Source: Planctomycetota bacterium (lineage in GTDB: Bacteria; Planctomycetota; UBA8742; UBA2392). From it: a DNA stretch of 41,268 bases. Position 1 is the stretch's first letter. Every line of letters starts with the position of its first letter. The notes beneath the pieces were generated by a model, which searched no databases, had not been told where the DNA came from, and saw nothing but the letters and a program-made list of their open reading frames with translations. Location: positions 1 through 41,268 of the forward strand of contig JADLAK010000083.1 in NCBI GenBank assembly GCA_020848275.1, written 5' to 3'. This document shows positions 1 through 10,274 of the stretch, piece by piece. Position numbers and translations under genes: made by a program.

Positions 1-31
1 GAGCATCGCATCTCTGCGTCGCGCTCGCTCA

Positions 32-50
32 GCGTGGCTTCCAGCCACGC
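32..50. repeat. Short perfect palindrome in left-edge intergenic DNA
   Basis: GCGTGGCT and AGCCACGC form an 8-bp perfect stem around the loop TCC. It lies downstream of the minus-strand signalling operon that ends at 145. There is no T-rich tail on either side, so it is not a typical intrinsic terminator. It has the same compact stem and tiny loop as the hairpins at 24143-24183 and 38899-39008. The rest of 1-144 is GC-rich with CGCTCG-type runs and shows no gene. Confidence 0.5.
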
Positions 51-144
51 CGTCGCTCGCGCTTCTTGATCTGCTCGCTCGGCGCAGCGCATAAACTCGG
101 CACACTAACCTTGAAAAAGCTCTAAAGAAATTATTTAGGGCCGC

Positions 145-1722
145 TTAGACCGCTTGTCCGCGGGCCGGGATCTCCGCGCCCACACGCTCGCCGGGGCGGT
201 CGAGGATTTCCCGCACGCGCCGCAGCAAGTCGTCGCCCCGGAAGGGCTTTTTCAAAAACGGGAACGAGACTTTGACGCCGCTCTGCTCGGCCATTTCGTC
301 CGGGTAGCCGGACACAAGCAGCACGCGGGCGTCAGGGCGCTGGGCCTTGAACTGGCGCGCGAACTCCGACCCGTTCATGCCGGGCATGACGAGGTCCGAT
401 ACCGTGGCATGGATGCAGTCGGAACGCGACGCGCTCAACCCCAGCGCTTCCTTGCCATTGGACGCTGTCAACACGTTGTAGCCCGCGCCGGAGAGCACCA
501 TGCTCATGAAGTTGCGCACCATCTCCTCGTCGTCGACGACGAGGATGGTCTCGCCGCCGCGGCTGGGGTTGGGTTCCGGCTGGGGCGCGACAACGGGCGG
601 CGGCGCCTCCTCGAACACGCGCGGAAGATACACGGTGACGGTAGCACCCCGGCCCGGCTCCGATGCGACATCGACGTGGCCGCCGCTTTGCTTGACGATG
701 CCATAGACAGTCGAGAGGCCGAGGCCGGTGCCTTTGCCGCGTTCCTTGGTGGTGAAAAACGGCTCAAACAGATGCTCGCGCACGCGGCTGTCGATGCCGC
801 AACCGTGGTCGATGACGGAGAGCGCGGTGTAGGAGCCGGCATCGGGCGCAGGGCCGCCGGTCTCATGGTTGAAGACGCGAATCGAAATGCGCCCGCCCTG
901 GGGCATGGCGTCGCGCGAGTTGAGCACGAGGTTGAGCAGCACCTGTTCGATCTGCCCGCGGTTGGCGCGGATGCGCCCTGCGTCCCCGTCGGCCTGGACA
1001 TTGAGTTCGTAGTTGCGGCCGATGGTGCGCTCAAGCATGTGGCAGGCATCGACCACGATGCTGTGCACCTCGATCACCGCCGTCTCCATGACCTGCTTGC
1101 GGCTGAAGGAAAGCAGTTGGTCGGTGAGCGCGGCGGCGCGCTGGCCGGCGCGCCGAATCTCGGCGAAGTATTCGTAGAGAGGCTCGCCCGGCTTGAGGTT
1201 GCGCAGGCCAAGTTCGCTGAAGCCGAGGATGCCCACGAGGATGTTGTTGAAGTCGTGCGCGATGCCGCCGGCAAGACGGCCGATGGCGTCCATTTTCTGC
1301 GCCTGGCGCAACTGGTCCTCGAGGCTGCGCAACGCCCGCTGCTGTTCGGTTTCCTTGAGCGCGCGGGTGACGGTGAAGACGAGGCCGGCCAGCCGCTGCT
1401 TGACGACGTAATCGGTCGCGCCCGCCTTGAGGCACTCGATGGCTTTCTCTTCGCCGATGCTTCCAGACACGAAGATGGCGGGTGCGCCGGGGCGCGACTC
1501 GCGCACCAACTGCAACGCCTCCATGCCGTCCATGCCGGGCAGCTTGTAGTCGAGGATGACGAGGTCCGGCTGGAAGTCGCGCAGTGCCGCAAGGAACTCC
1601 TCGCGCCGCGCCACGCAGAGGCTTTCGAATTGCAGGCCGCCGGCGCGAAGCTCGCGCTCTTCAAGCTCGGCGTCTTCACGCGAGTCCTCAAGGAACAGGA
1701 TTTTCAAGTTGCGGTCGATCAT
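145..1722 (-). CDS. Receiver-kinase-receiver hybrid histidine kinase
   Basis: This 525-residue protein is a cytoplasmic hybrid sensor kinase. An N-terminal receiver (about 6-125) carries the phospho-acceptor D58 in VILD. A HisKA domain follows, with H156 in the GGIAHDFNN motif typical of kinases with a C-terminal receiver. A HATPase domain (about 250-370) shows the N-box LNSRDA, the G1 box DHGCGI and GTGLGL. A second receiver (about 392-510) has D443. No membrane segment is visible. The start at 1722 is supported by AAAGGA about 9 nt upstream. It is the last gene of a four-gene same-strand signalling cluster, 13 bp after the single-receiver gene. It could receive phosphate through its N-terminal receiver from the larger kinases upstream; that direction is inference. 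Confidence 0.93.
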   Translation of the reverse strand: MIDRNLKILFLEDSREDAELEERELRAGGLQFESLCVARREEFLAALRDFQPDLVILDYKLPGMDGMEALQLVRESRPGAPAIFVSGSIGEEKAIECLKAGATDYVVKQRLAGLVFTVTRALKETEQQRALRSLEDQLRQAQKMDAIGRLAGGIAHDFNNILVGILGFSELGLRNLKPGEPLYEYFAEIRRAGQRAAALTDQLLSFSRKQVMETAVIEVHSIVVDACHMLERTIGRNYELNVQADGDAGRIRANRGQIEQVLLNLVLNSRDAMPQGGRISIRVFNHETGGPAPDAGSYTALSVIDHGCGIDSRVREHLFEPFFTTKERGKGTGLGLSTVYGIVKQSGGHVDVASEPGRGATVTVYLPRVFEEAPPPVVAPQPEPNPSRGGETILVVDDEEMVRNFMSMVLSGAGYNVLTASNGKEALGLSASRSDCIHATVSDLVMPGMNGSEFARQFKAQRPDARVLLVSGYPDEMAEQSGVKVSFPFLKKPFRGDDLLRRVREILDRPGERVGAEIPARGQAV

Positions 1723-1735
1723 GGTGGCGTTCCTT

Positions 1736-2164
1736 TCAGGCGGACTGCCTGTTCAGATGCAGCCAGTATCTGCCGATCAGCCCCATCGTCTCGACAAGTT
1801 CGTCAAAGCCCATCGGTTTCACCACGTAGCTGTTGACCCCCAGGGTGTAGGCCGTGCGGCGGTCGGCAAGCTCGTTGGACGAAGTCAACATGACGACCGG
1901 CACCATCTTCGCCTGTGCGTCTGACTTGATCCTGCGCAGCACCTCGATGCCGTCCACCTTCGGCAGCTTGATATCCAGCAGGATGAGCTTGAGCTGGTGC
2001 AGCCGGGGCTTGCCCATTTCGTCGAACAACACCTCCAGCGCCTCGGCGCCGTCCTTGGCGCGCCGGATGTTCCCCGCGACGTTGTTCATGGCCATCGCGC
2101 GGACGATCATTTCCGCGTCATCGGCGTTGTCCTCGACCAGCAAGACTTCCACATGATTAGGCAT
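1736..2164 (-). CDS. Rcp1-like single-domain response regulator
   Basis: This 142-residue protein is one receiver domain of the CheY/Rcp1 type with no output domain. The acidic pocket is E11-D12 (VEDN), the phospho-acceptor is D64 in LLDIKLP, the switch Thr is in MLTSS, and the conserved Lys is K116 in VVKP. The insert between beta2 and beta3 (EVLFDEMGKPRLHQ) is typical of Rcp1-like regulators that partner with phytochrome-like or PAS kinases. Its start overlaps the stop of the upstream PAS kinase by 8 bp, so the two are probably translationally coupled. It probably shuttles phosphate between the kinases of this operon. Confidence 0.93.
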   Translation of the reverse strand: MPNHVEVLLVEDNADDAEMIVRAMAMNNVAGNIRRAKDGAEALEVLFDEMGKPRLHQLKLILLDIKLPKVDGIEVLRRIKSDAQAKMVPVVMLTSSNELADRRTAYTLGVNSYVVKPMGFDELVETMGLIGRYWLHLNRQSA

Positions 2165-3761
2165 TCACACTCCCCGGGAGCGTGAAATAAAACGTTGCTC
2201 CCTGGTTCACCGCGCCCTCCGCCCAGATTTTCCCCCCGTGCCGCTGCACGATGCGCTGCACCAGCGCCAACCCCACGCCGGTCCCCTCGAATTCTTCCGC
2301 GGTGTGTAGCCGCTGGAAAACGCCGAACAGCTTGTGCGTGTATTGCGGGTCGAAGCCGACGCCGTTGTCGCGCACGTAATAGGTGCCATCTTTAAGCGCG
2401 CCGATCTCGATGACCGCGCGGGCGCGCGGCGCGCTGTACTTCACCGAGTTCCCGACAAGGTTCAGGAATACCTGCCGCATCAGCGAGCGGTCGCAAAGCG
2501 CGGGCGGCAGATCCTCAACCTGGAAATCCACGTCCCGCTTGCCGATGTCCTGTTGAAGCTGCTCGACCGTTTCCCGCGCAAGCTCAGCTATGTCAACCCT
2601 GGCCTTGCTGAGTTCCGCCCGCCCGGTGCGCGAGAACTCGAGCAGGTCGTCGATCAGCCGGCCCATGCGCCGCGAATTTTCGCGCACCACGCCCAGCAGG
2701 CGGTGGCCCTCGCCGTCCAGTTGCGAGGAGTGGCTTTCGACCAAAAAGCGCGAGAATCCCTCAATGGCTCGCAACGGCGCGCGCAGGTCGTGCGAGACCG
2801 AATAGGTGAAGCCCTCAAGCTCACGCACCGCCGACTGGAGCTCGGCCGTGCGCTCGGAGACCCGGCGCTCGAGCTCTTCATTCATGCGGCGGATGCTTTG
2901 CTCGGCCTCCCTGCGGCTGGTAACGTCGTGGCCCACGGTGTACACGGCCTCGGCGTCGGGCGGCCTCGTCGCCGCCCAGGCGATCCAGCGGTGCGAGCCA
3001 TCCGCGCACATCATGCGCGTTTCAAGCTGGTGCGTTCCCGGCTCGTCGCGCAGCCGCGCCCAGACCGCCTCGTGCGCCTTGCGATCGTCCGGGTGTACAT
3101 AATCCGCCAGCGGCCGCCCCAGAAGTTCGGCCTGCGTCCAGCCCAGCGTCGTCTCCCACGACGGGTTCACTTCCTTGAGGAACTCGTCAAGCGACGCAAT
3201 ACCCATCAGGTCGCCGGCGAGCGCGAACATGCGGTTGCGCTGGTTGGTGATGCGCTGCAAGAGGCGATTGTGCTCGCGCTCCTCCATGCGGCGCAGGTGT
3301 TCGGCCTGCAGCCGCACCTGCTGCGCCATGCGCTGCAACTCGACGAACACCGAGACCTTCGAACGAAGCACCTCCGGCTGCACGGGCTTGACCATGTAGT
3401 CGACCGCGCCCACGGAATAAGCCTTGAAGTGGCTGGCCTGGGTCGTCTCCACGCCCGTGAGGAAGATGATGGGCACGTAACGCGTCTTTTCGCGGCTGCG
3501 GATAAGCTCGGCAGCCTCGAAGCCGCTCATTCCCGGGAGTTGCACGTCCAGCAGGATCACCGAGGGGTTGACATTGAGCAGGTAGCGCAGCGCCTCTTCG
3601 CCTGACTTTGCACGCACCAGCGTGGCGCCCAGCGGCTCGAGAATCGCCTCGAGCGCCAGCAGGTCCTGCTCGCGGTCATCCACCAGCAAAATAGACGACT
3701 CCGCCAACCCGCGATGCGGGGCGCCGTTGGCCTTGGGAGTGTCTAGCGGCGGTTTGGTCAT
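2157..3761 (-). CDS. Receiver-PAS-histidine kinase
   Basis: This 534-residue protein has an N-terminal receiver (about 22-140) with D72, a coiled-coil linker (about 143-175), a PAS fold with PAC (about 180-288), a second coiled coil, a HisKA with H324 in SVSHDLRAP, and a HATPase with DNGVGF and GTGVGLALV. The HisKA/HATPase is of the phytochrome-like group often paired with Rcp1-type receivers, which fits the gene immediately downstream. I place the start at 3761 because ATG overlaps the TGA of the upstream kinase as ATGA. An in-frame start 11 codons further upstream is also open but would overlap that gene more deeply. There is no transmembrane segment, so it is probably soluble. Confidence 0.92.
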   Translation of the reverse strand: MTKPPLDTPKANGAPHRGLAESSILLVDDREQDLLALEAILEPLGATLVRAKSGEEALRYLLNVNPSVILLDVQLPGMSGFEAAELIRSREKTRYVPIIFLTGVETTQASHFKAYSVGAVDYMVKPVQPEVLRSKVSVFVELQRMAQQVRLQAEHLRRMEEREHNRLLQRITNQRNRMFALAGDLMGIASLDEFLKEVNPSWETTLGWTQAELLGRPLADYVHPDDRKAHEAVWARLRDEPGTHQLETRMMCADGSHRWIAWAATRPPDAEAVYTVGHDVTSRREAEQSIRRMNEELERRVSERTAELQSAVRELEGFTYSVSHDLRAPLRAIEGFSRFLVESHSSQLDGEGHRLLGVVRENSRRMGRLIDDLLEFSRTGRAELSKARVDIAELARETVEQLQQDIGKRDVDFQVEDLPPALCDRSLMRQVFLNLVGNSVKYSAPRARAVIEIGALKDGTYYVRDNGVGFDPQYTHKLFGVFQRLHTAEEFEGTGVGLALVQRIVQRHGGKIWAEGAVNQGATFYFTLPGSVNA

Positions 3762-6700
3762 GAAACGCTGATCTCCCGGTCTTCGTAAACCCAAACGCGC
3801 AGCAGCGACAGCAGTTGTTCAGTGTCCACGGGCTTGGGAATGTAATCCGAGGCGCCGGCCTCGATGCAGCGTTCGCGGTCGCCCTTCATCGCCTTGGCGG
3901 TAAGCGCGATTATCGGAAGGGCCTTGAGATCGTCGTTCTGCCGGATCAGCCGCATGGCCTCGTAGCCGTCCATTTCCGGCATCATGATGTCCATCAGCAC
4001 GATGTCGGCGGCTTTCGGGCGGTTGGTCAGCAGGTCGACGGCCTCGCGGCCGTTCTGCACGTGCTCGACCGTCAGCCTCTGGCGTTCAAGCACCGACGTC
4101 AGCGCAAAGATGTTGCGTATGTCGTCGTCGACGATCAGCACCTTGCGGCCGGCAAGCTGCGGGTCCATGCGCAGGGTTTCCTGCAGCATGCGGCGCTTGG
4201 CCTCCGGCAGCGCCGAGGTTGCGCGATGCAGGAAGAGCGCTGTTTCGTAAAAGAGCCGCTCGGGCGAATTGACGTCCTTGATGATGACCGCGCCCGTGAG
4301 CTTGCGAAGTTGCGCATCTTCTTTCTTGGTGAGCGATTTGCCGGTGTAGACGATGATCGGCAACTGCTCCAGCTCTTTGTTCTCCTTGATCTTCGCAAGC
4401 AGGTCAAAACCGCTCATGTCCGGCAGGCGCAGGTCGAGCACCACGCAGTCAAAGGGCTGCGCCGCCAGTTTTTCGAGCGCCGCTTCGCCCGTGCCGACGT
4501 CAACGGTGTCGACGTCCGGGCCGCCAAGCAGCTCGACCAGCCCCTGGCGCTGGACATCGTTGTCCTCGACGATGAGCAAGGCCTTGCGCGGGCGATCGAT
4601 GAACGTCTTCAGCCGCTTGAGCGCGTCGCAGATGCTTTCGCGGGAGACCGGCTTCTGAAGGTACGAGAACGCGCCGCACTTCAGGCCGCGTTCGCGTGAG
4701 TCGTCGGACGTCACGATCTGGATGGGGATGTGGCGCGTTTCCGGGTCGTGCTTGAGGCAATCCAGCAGCGTCCAGCCGTCCATGTCGGGCATGCGCATGT
4801 CCATCATCACCGTGTGCGGCTTGAACTTGCGCGTCATCTGCAGGCCGAGTTCTCCGCCGTTGGCGATCAGGCCCTTGAAACCCTCGAGGTGTGCAAGATC
4901 GAGCAATACGTGCGCAAAGGTGAAGTCGTCTTCGACAATCAGGATCGTCTTGTCGTCGGGGCCGATGTTATCGCGGTCGTCATGCACCTCGCGCAGCAGC
5001 GTCGCGGTGATGTTGTCGGGCAATTCCGCGCGCACGGGTTCTTCGCCGTGGGGCCGGCCGTTGCCGCCCGAGGCCGGGGCCTCGCGCACCTGGCGGCCTT
5101 TGGGCGGCGTGAAATTCACGGGCAGGTACAGCGTAAAGGTGCTGCCCTCGCGCACTTTGCTGGTCAGCCTGATCTCGCCGCCAAGCATGCGCGCGATTTC
5201 GCGGCTGATCGACAGGCCCAGGCCCGTGCCGCCGTACTTGCGGCTGGTGGTCATGTCGGCCTGCTGGAAGGGCTCGAAGATGATCTGCTGTTTGTCCTCG
5301 GGGATGCCGATGCCGGTGTCGGTGACCGCAAAGGCGATGACTTTTTCGGCGGTGTTGAGGATGGGGTGATCGTGGCTCCAGCCCGACTTCGCCTCGAAGA
5401 CACGTAGCGAAACGCTGCCCTTGGACGTGAACTTGAACGAGTTCGACAGCAGGTTGCGCAACACCTGTTGCAGGCGCTTGGAGTCCGTCTGCATCGAGGA
5501 CGGAAGCGAGGCGTCGAGGTCGATGGAGAAATCGAGTTTCTTGTTCGCCGCAATCGGGCGGAAGCTCGGCTCGGTGTCGGCGTGCAGGTCCTTGAAGGAG
5601 ACCGATGCGACTTCGACCGCCATCGTGCCGGATTCGATCTTCGAAAGGTCGAGGATGTCGTTGATCAGGCTCAGCAGGTCTGAGCCCGAGTTGTGGATGG
5701 CCTTGCCGAACTCGACCTGCTTGGCCGTGAGGTTGCCCTCGGGGTTTTCGTACAGCATCTTGGCCAAAATCAAGAGTGAATTCAGCGGCGTGCGCAACTC
5801 GTGCGACATGTTGGCAAGGAACTCGGACTTGTACTTCGAGGTCAGCGCGAGCTGTTCGGCCTTCTCCTCGAGCTCGGCGTTGGTCTGCTGCAGTTCCTGC
5901 GTCAGCGCCTGCGATTTCTTGAGCAGCGCCTCCGTGTTCATTGTCGCGGCGATGGTGTTGAGCACGATGCCGATGGATTCCGTGAGCTGGTCGAGGAAGT
6001 TCAGGTGCGTATCGTTGAAGCGGTTGAAGGCCGCAAGTTCAAGCACCGCGCGCACCTGGTTTTCGAACAGCACGGGCAGCACGACGATGCTCGACGGCAC
6101 CGCTTCGCCCAGCCCCGACGAAATGCGGATGTAGGCCGGCGGGACCTCATCGATGATGATGCGTTTGCGTTCCTGCGCGCACTGGCCCACAAGCCCCTGG
6201 CCGACGGGGAAGCGCGGCGGCAGGTCCTCGCGCGGCGTGTAGCCGTAACCGGACACGAGGTTGAGCGTCGGCACCTGCTGGCCTTCATCGAGTGTGTAGA
6301 ACACCGAGTGCTGGGCGCCGACCAGCGGTGCGAGCTCGGACAGAATCTGGCGGGCGACCGACTCCAGGTCGCGCTGGCCTTGCAACATGCGCGTGAACTT
6401 CGCCAGGTTGGTCTTGAGCCAGTCCTGCTCGGCGTTTTTCTGCGTCGTCTGGCGCAGGTTGCGGATCATTTCGTTGATCTTGTCCTTGAGGTTTTCGACT
6501 TCGCCGCGGGCTTCTACTGTGATGGAACGCGTCAAGTCGCCCTTGGTCACGGCCGTCGAAACCTCGGCAATGGCGCGCACCTGGCCCGTCAGGTTGGCCG
6601 CGAGCTGGTTCACGTTGTCGGTCAGGTCGCGCCAGATGCCGGTGGCGCCGGGCACGCGGGCCTGGCCGCCGAGTTTGCCTTCGACGCCTACCTCGCGCGC

Positions 6701-9700
6701 GACGGTAGTTGTCTGGTCGGCAAACGTCGCGAGCGTGTCGATCATGTTGTTGATGGTGTCGGCCAGCGTCGCGATTTCGCCGCGGGCTTCCAGCGTGATC
6801 TTGAGCTTCAAGTCGCCGTTGGCCACGGCGGTCACGACCGCGGCGATGCGTCGCACCTGTGTGGTCAGGTTCGACGCCATGAAATTGACGTTGTCCGTCA
6901 AATCTTTCCAGACGCCGGCCACGCCTTTCACCTGCGCCTGGCCGCCGAGCTTGCCTTCGGTGCCCACTTCGCGCGCCACGCGCGTCACTTCGCCGGCGAA
7001 CGCGTTGAGCTGGTCCACCATGGTGTTGATGGTGTCTTTGAGCTGGAGAATCTCGCCCTCCACTAACACCGTGATCTTGCGCGACAGGTCGCCCTTGGCC
7101 ACGGCGGTCGTCACGTCGGCGATGTTGCGGACCTGCGACGTCAGGTTCGACGCCATGAAGTTCACGTTATCGGTAAGATCTTTCCAGACGCCTGCCACGC
7201 CCTTCACCTGGGCCTGGCCGCCGAGCTTGCCTTCCGTGCCTACTTCGCGCGCCACGCGCGTTACTTCTGAGGCAAAGCCGTTGAGCTGGTCCACCATGGT
7301 GTTGATGGTGTCCTTGAGCTGCAGAATTTCGCCTTTCACCTCGACTGCGATCTTCTTGGACAAGTCGCCCTTGGCCACGGCGGTTGTCACGTCGGCGATG
7401 TTGCGCACCTGCGAGGTCAGGTTCGACGCCATGAAGTTCACGTTATCCGTGAGTTCCTTCCAGACGCCGGCCACGCCCTTCACCTGCGCCTGGCCGCCGA
7501 GTTTGCCGTCGGTGCCTACTTCGCGGGCTACGCGCGTTACTTCTGAGGCAAAGCCGTTGAGCTGGTCGACGAGCGTGTTGATTGTTTCCTTGAGCTGGAG
7601 AATCTCGCCTTCACCTTTAACCGTGATTTTGCGCGACAAGTCGCCGTTAGCCACGGCCGTCGTCACGTCGGCGATGTTGCGCACCTGCGACGTCAGGTTG
7701 CCGGCCATCGAATTCACGTTATCGGTGAGGTCCTTCCAAACACCGGCGACGCCGCGCACCTGCGCCTGGCCGCCGAGTTTTCCTTCGGTGCCCACCTCGC
7801 GGGCCACGCGCGTCACTTCGCCTGCGAACGCGTTGAGCTGGTCCACCATCGTGTTGATGGTTTCTTTCAGGCGCAGAATTTCGCCGCGCACCTCGACTGT
7901 GATCTTGCGCGACAGGTCGCCCTTGGCCACGGCGGTCGTCACTTCAGCGATGTTGCGTACCTGCGACGTCAGGTTACCTGCCATGAAGTTCACGTTATCG
8001 GTGAGATCCTTCCACACACCACCGACACCCTTCACCTGAGCCTGGCCGCCGAGTTTTCCTTCCGTGCCTACTTCGCGCGCCACGCGCGTCACTTCGCCGG
8101 CAAACGCGTTGAGCTGGTCCACCATCGTGTTGATGGTGTCCTTTAGGCGCAGGATTTCGCCCTTCACCTGCACCGTAATCTTTTTGGACAAGTCACCCTT
8201 GGCCACGGCAGTCGTCACGTCGGCGATGTTGCGCACTTGCGACGTCAGGTTGCCTGCCATCGAGTTCACGTTATCCGTGAGGTCTTTCCACACGCCGGCC
8301 ACGCCCTTCACGTCGGCCTGGCCGCCGAGGTTGCCTTCAGTGCCTACTTCGCGCGCCACGCGCGTCACCTCGCCGGCAAAACCGTTGAGCTGGTCCACCA
8401 TCGTGTTGATGGTGTTTTTCAGCTGCAGAATTTCGCCGCGCACCTCGACCGTGATTTTCTTTGACAGGTCGCCCTTGGCCACGGCGGTCGTCACTTCGGC
8501 GATGTTGCGCACCTGCGACGTCAAGTTACCTGCCATCGAGTTCACGTTGTCGGTGAGATCTTTCCACACGCCGCCGACGCCCTTCACCTGCGCCTGGCCG
8601 CCGAGCTTGCCTTCAGTGCCTACTTCGCGCGCCACGCGCGTCACTTCGCCGGCAAAACCGTTGAGCTGGTCCACCATCACGTTGATCGTGTTTTTGAGCT
8701 CCAGGATTTCGCCGCGCACGGGCACGGTGATTTTTTTGGAAAGGTCGCCCTTGGCTACAGCGGTCGTTACGTCGGCGATGTTGCGCACCTGGCTGGTCAA
8801 GTTACCGGCCATGGAATTCACGTTGTCGGTTAGATCTTTCCACACACCGCCGACGCCCTTCACCTGCGCCTGGCCGCCGAGCTTGCCTTCAGTACCCACT
8901 TCGCGCGCCACGCGCGTCACCTCGCCGGCAAAGCCGTTGAGCTGGTCCACCATCGTGTTGATGGTGTTTTTCAACTCGAGAATTTCGCCCTTCACCTCCA
9001 CCGTGATCTTCTTGGACAAGTCGCCCCTGGCCACGGCGGTCGTCACCTCGGCGATGTTGCGCACTTGCGACGTCAGGTTCGACGCCATGAAGTTCACGTT
9101 GTCGGTGAGGTCCTTCCACACACCACCGACGCCCGTCACCTGCGCCTGGCCGCCGAGCTTGCCTTCGGTGCCTACCTCGCGCGCCACGCGCGTCACTTCC
9201 GACGCAAAGCCGTTGAGCTGGTCGACCAGCGTGTTGATCGTGTCCTTGAGCTGGAGAATTTCGCCTTCGCCCTTAACCGTGATCTTGCGCGAAAGGTCGC
9301 CCTTGGCCACGGCGGTCGTCACGTCAGCGATGTTTCGCACCTGGCTGGTCAGGTTGCCGGCCATCGAGTTCACGTTATCCGTGAGATCTTTCCACACGCC
9401 GGCCACGCCCTTCACTTGCGCCTGGCCGCCGAGCTTTCCTTCCGTGCCTACCTCGCGTGCCACGCGCGTTACTTCCGACGCGAACGAGCCGAGCTGTGAC
9501 ACCATCGTGTTCACAGTTTTGGCCATGCGCAAAAACGCGCCGCGCACCGGTTTGCCTTCGATCTCGGTGGGCATGGTCTGCGAAAGGTTGCCGTTGGCCA
9601 CGGCGCCGATAACGCGCGCGACTTCGTTGGTCGGCTGCACCAGGTCGGTAATCAGTGAATTGGCCGCATCGACCGTGACCGCCCACTCGCCGGCGGCGCC

Positions 9701-9943
9701 CTTGAGGCTTACACGCTCGGAGAGCTTTCCCTCTTTACCGACCACGCGGCTGACGCGCCGGAACTCGTCGGCGACACGTTCATTCAGCTCGATGATTTCG
9801 TTCAGCGTCTGGGCGATCGCCTGGCCGGGCCCGTCCTTGGGTATGGGGCATCGCGTATCGAACTTGCCCTTGCGGACGTTGCGCAGAATCTTGAGGAACT
9901 CGCCGGCGTCGATGACGTCGCAGACATTCTTAGCGGTCTTCAC
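3758..9943 (-). CDS. Giant poly-HAMP hybrid histidine kinase, three receivers
   Basis: This is a 2061-residue soluble hybrid kinase. Residues 1-60 look like half a HAMP unit and 61-153 like a divergent full unit. Residues 154-1165 hold eleven 92-residue units, each made of two HAMP-like halves ([21 protein letters not shown] and [15 protein letters not shown] types). A GAF domain follows (about 1190-1335), then a coiled coil, HisKA with H1381 in [10 protein letters not shown], HATPase with DTGIGI and GTGLGLSI, and three receivers with D1715, D1837 and D1985. Neither a signal peptide nor a membrane segment is visible, which is unlike ordinary HAMP kinases and like fungal group III (Nik1-type) kinases with stacked HAMP domains. 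Signalling through the long HAMP stack is known for that group. The stimulus here is unknown. It is the first gene of the signalling operon and the next start overlaps its stop. Confidence 0.95.
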   Translation of the reverse strand: MKTAKNVCDVIDAGEFLKILRNVRKGKFDTRCPIPKDGPGQAIAQTLNEIIELNERVADEFRRVSRVVGKEGKLSERVSLKGAAGEWAVTVDAANSLITDLVQPTNEVARVIGAVANGNLSQTMPTEIEGKPVRGAFLRMAKTVNTMVSQLGSFASEVTRVAREVGTEGKLGGQAQVKGVAGVWKDLTDNVNSMAGNLTSQVRNIADVTTAVAKGDLSRKITVKGEGEILQLKDTINTLVDQLNGFASEVTRVAREVGTEGKLGGQAQVTGVGGVWKDLTDNVNFMASNLTSQVRNIAEVTTAVARGDLSKKITVEVKGEILELKNTINTMVDQLNGFAGEVTRVAREVGTEGKLGGQAQVKGVGGVWKDLTDNVNSMAGNLTSQVRNIADVTTAVAKGDLSKKITVPVRGEILELKNTINVMVDQLNGFAGEVTRVAREVGTEGKLGGQAQVKGVGGVWKDLTDNVNSMAGNLTSQVRNIAEVTTAVAKGDLSKKITVEVRGEILQLKNTINTMVDQLNGFAGEVTRVAREVGTEGNLGGQADVKGVAGVWKDLTDNVNSMAGNLTSQVRNIADVTTAVAKGDLSKKITVQVKGEILRLKDTINTMVDQLNAFAGEVTRVAREVGTEGKLGGQAQVKGVGGVWKDLTDNVNFMAGNLTSQVRNIAEVTTAVAKGDLSRKITVEVRGEILRLKETINTMVDQLNAFAGEVTRVAREVGTEGKLGGQAQVRGVAGVWKDLTDNVNSMAGNLTSQVRNIADVTTAVANGDLSRKITVKGEGEILQLKETINTLVDQLNGFASEVTRVAREVGTDGKLGGQAQVKGVAGVWKELTDNVNFMASNLTSQVRNIADVTTAVAKGDLSKKIAVEVKGEILQLKDTINTMVDQLNGFASEVTRVAREVGTEGKLGGQAQVKGVAGVWKDLTDNVNFMASNLTSQVRNIADVTTAVAKGDLSRKITVLVEGEILQLKDTINTMVDQLNAFAGEVTRVAREVGTEGKLGGQAQVKGVAGVWKDLTDNVNFMASNLTTQVRRIAAVVTAVANGDLKLKITLEARGEIATLADTINNMIDTLATFADQTTTVAREVGVEGKLGGQARVPGATGIWRDLTDNVNQLAANLTGQVRAIAEVSTAVTKGDLTRSITVEARGEVENLKDKINEMIRNLRQTTQKNAEQDWLKTNLAKFTRMLQGQRDLESVARQILSELAPLVGAQHSVFYTLDEGQQVPTLNLVSGYGYTPREDLPPRFPVGQGLVGQCAQERKRIIIDEVPPAYIRISSGLGEAVPSSIVVLPVLFENQVRAVLELAAFNRFNDTHLNFLDQLTESIGIVLNTIAATMNTEALLKKSQALTQELQQTNAELEEKAEQLALTSKYKSEFLANMSHELRTPLNSLLILAKMLYENPEGNLTAKQVEFGKAIHNSGSDLLSLINDILDLSKIESGTMAVEVASVSFKDLHADTEPSFRPIAANKKLDFSIDLDASLPSSMQTDSKRLQQVLRNLLSNSFKFTSKGSVSLRVFEAKSGWSHDHPILNTAEKVIAFAVTDTGIGIPEDKQQIIFEPFQQADMTTSRKYGGTGLGLSISREIARMLGGEIRLTSKVREGSTFTLYLPVNFTPPKGRQVREAPASGGNGRPHGEEPVRAELPDNITATLLREVHDDRDNIGPDDKTILIVEDDFTFAHVLLDLAHLEGFKGLIANGGELGLQMTRKFKPHTVMMDMRMPDMDGWTLLDCLKHDPETRHIPIQIVTSDDSRERGLKCGAFSYLQKPVSRESICDALKRLKTFIDRPRKALLIVEDNDVQRQGLVELLGGPDVDTVDVGTGEAALEKLAAQPFDCVVLDLRLPDMSGFDLLAKIKENKELEQLPIIVYTGKSLTKKEDAQLRKLTGAVIIKDVNSPERLFYETALFLHRATSALPEAKRRMLQETLRMDPQLAGRKVLIVDDDIRNIFALTSVLERQRLTVEHVQNGREAVDLLTNRPKAADIVLMDIMMPEMDGYEAMRLIRQNDDLKALPIIALTAKAMKGDRERCIEAGASDYIPKPVDTEQLLSLLRVWVYEDREISVS
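6449..9484 (-). repeat. Eleven tandem 276-bp repeats encoding HAMP pairs
   Basis: Eleven in-frame units of exactly 92 codons lie head to tail inside the large kinase gene. The protein sequence is nearly constant between units, while many third codon positions differ, so the array is old enough to have accumulated synonymous changes. The last unit (6449-6724) is the most divergent ([17 protein letters not shown]). Units 1 and 7 share the variant [10 protein letters not shown] plus [13 protein letters not shown], and units 2 and 8 share FMASNLTSQ. This hints at an older six-unit block duplication. Confidence 0.95.
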
Positions 9944-10274
9944 ATGCCCCTCCCATGTAAAACAGCACCATCGTCCACGCAGGACGTTGCGCCTCCCAAT
10001 CCCGGCCGCGGCGCGGCCAGGGTCACGGTGTCCCTGCCCCGCACAGTGCCTTGCCCGGCATGAGTGCGGTTCGCGGAGGTGTGGCCTGGGAGGATCTCCG
10101 CGAGAGCCCTGAATGTTGAAGCCCCGAGTATAACGTCAGCCCCCCGCTAACCAGAACGTTAGTTCCGCCGCACCAGGGGTTTTGAAACCCGTCCTGAAAA
10201 GATCGCAACAAGGCCCGTCCTGCGCTTGTCTGGGGTCGTGACGTCCCGCCGCTTGCCTGGGGTTGTATGCTTCC
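9944..10274. promoter_or_regulatory. Divergent intergenic region between kinase and lipoprotein operons
   Basis: These 331 bp separate two operons transcribed away from each other, so both promoters should lie here. I could not assign convincing -35/-10 boxes. Two palindromes stand out and could be operators: CTAAC-N6-GTTAG at 10147-10162 and GGGTTT-TG-AAACCC at 10177-10190. No protein-coding gene is convincing in the interval. Confidence 0.4.

Noticed and set aside
154..1836. A 560-codon plus-strand open frame opposite the hybrid kinase.
   Set aside because: The minus-strand frame encodes intact receiver and kinase motifs; the plus-strand product shows none.
6449..9484. Tandem repeats considered as a CRISPR or satellite array.
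   Set aside because: The period is 276 bp with no unique spacers, and it is in frame inside a coding gene.
6387..10112. Two very long open frames (550 and 682 codons) on the plus strand opposite the poly-HAMP kinase.
   Set aside because: They arise because the 276-bp repeat lacks stops in that frame and is copied in phase. The translations are repetitive Ser/Pro/Arg-rich sequence with no domain.
9944..10274. Small minus-strand frames of about 60 codons in the divergent region.
   Set aside because: They have no ribosome-binding site, no recognisable motif and shadow-like composition.
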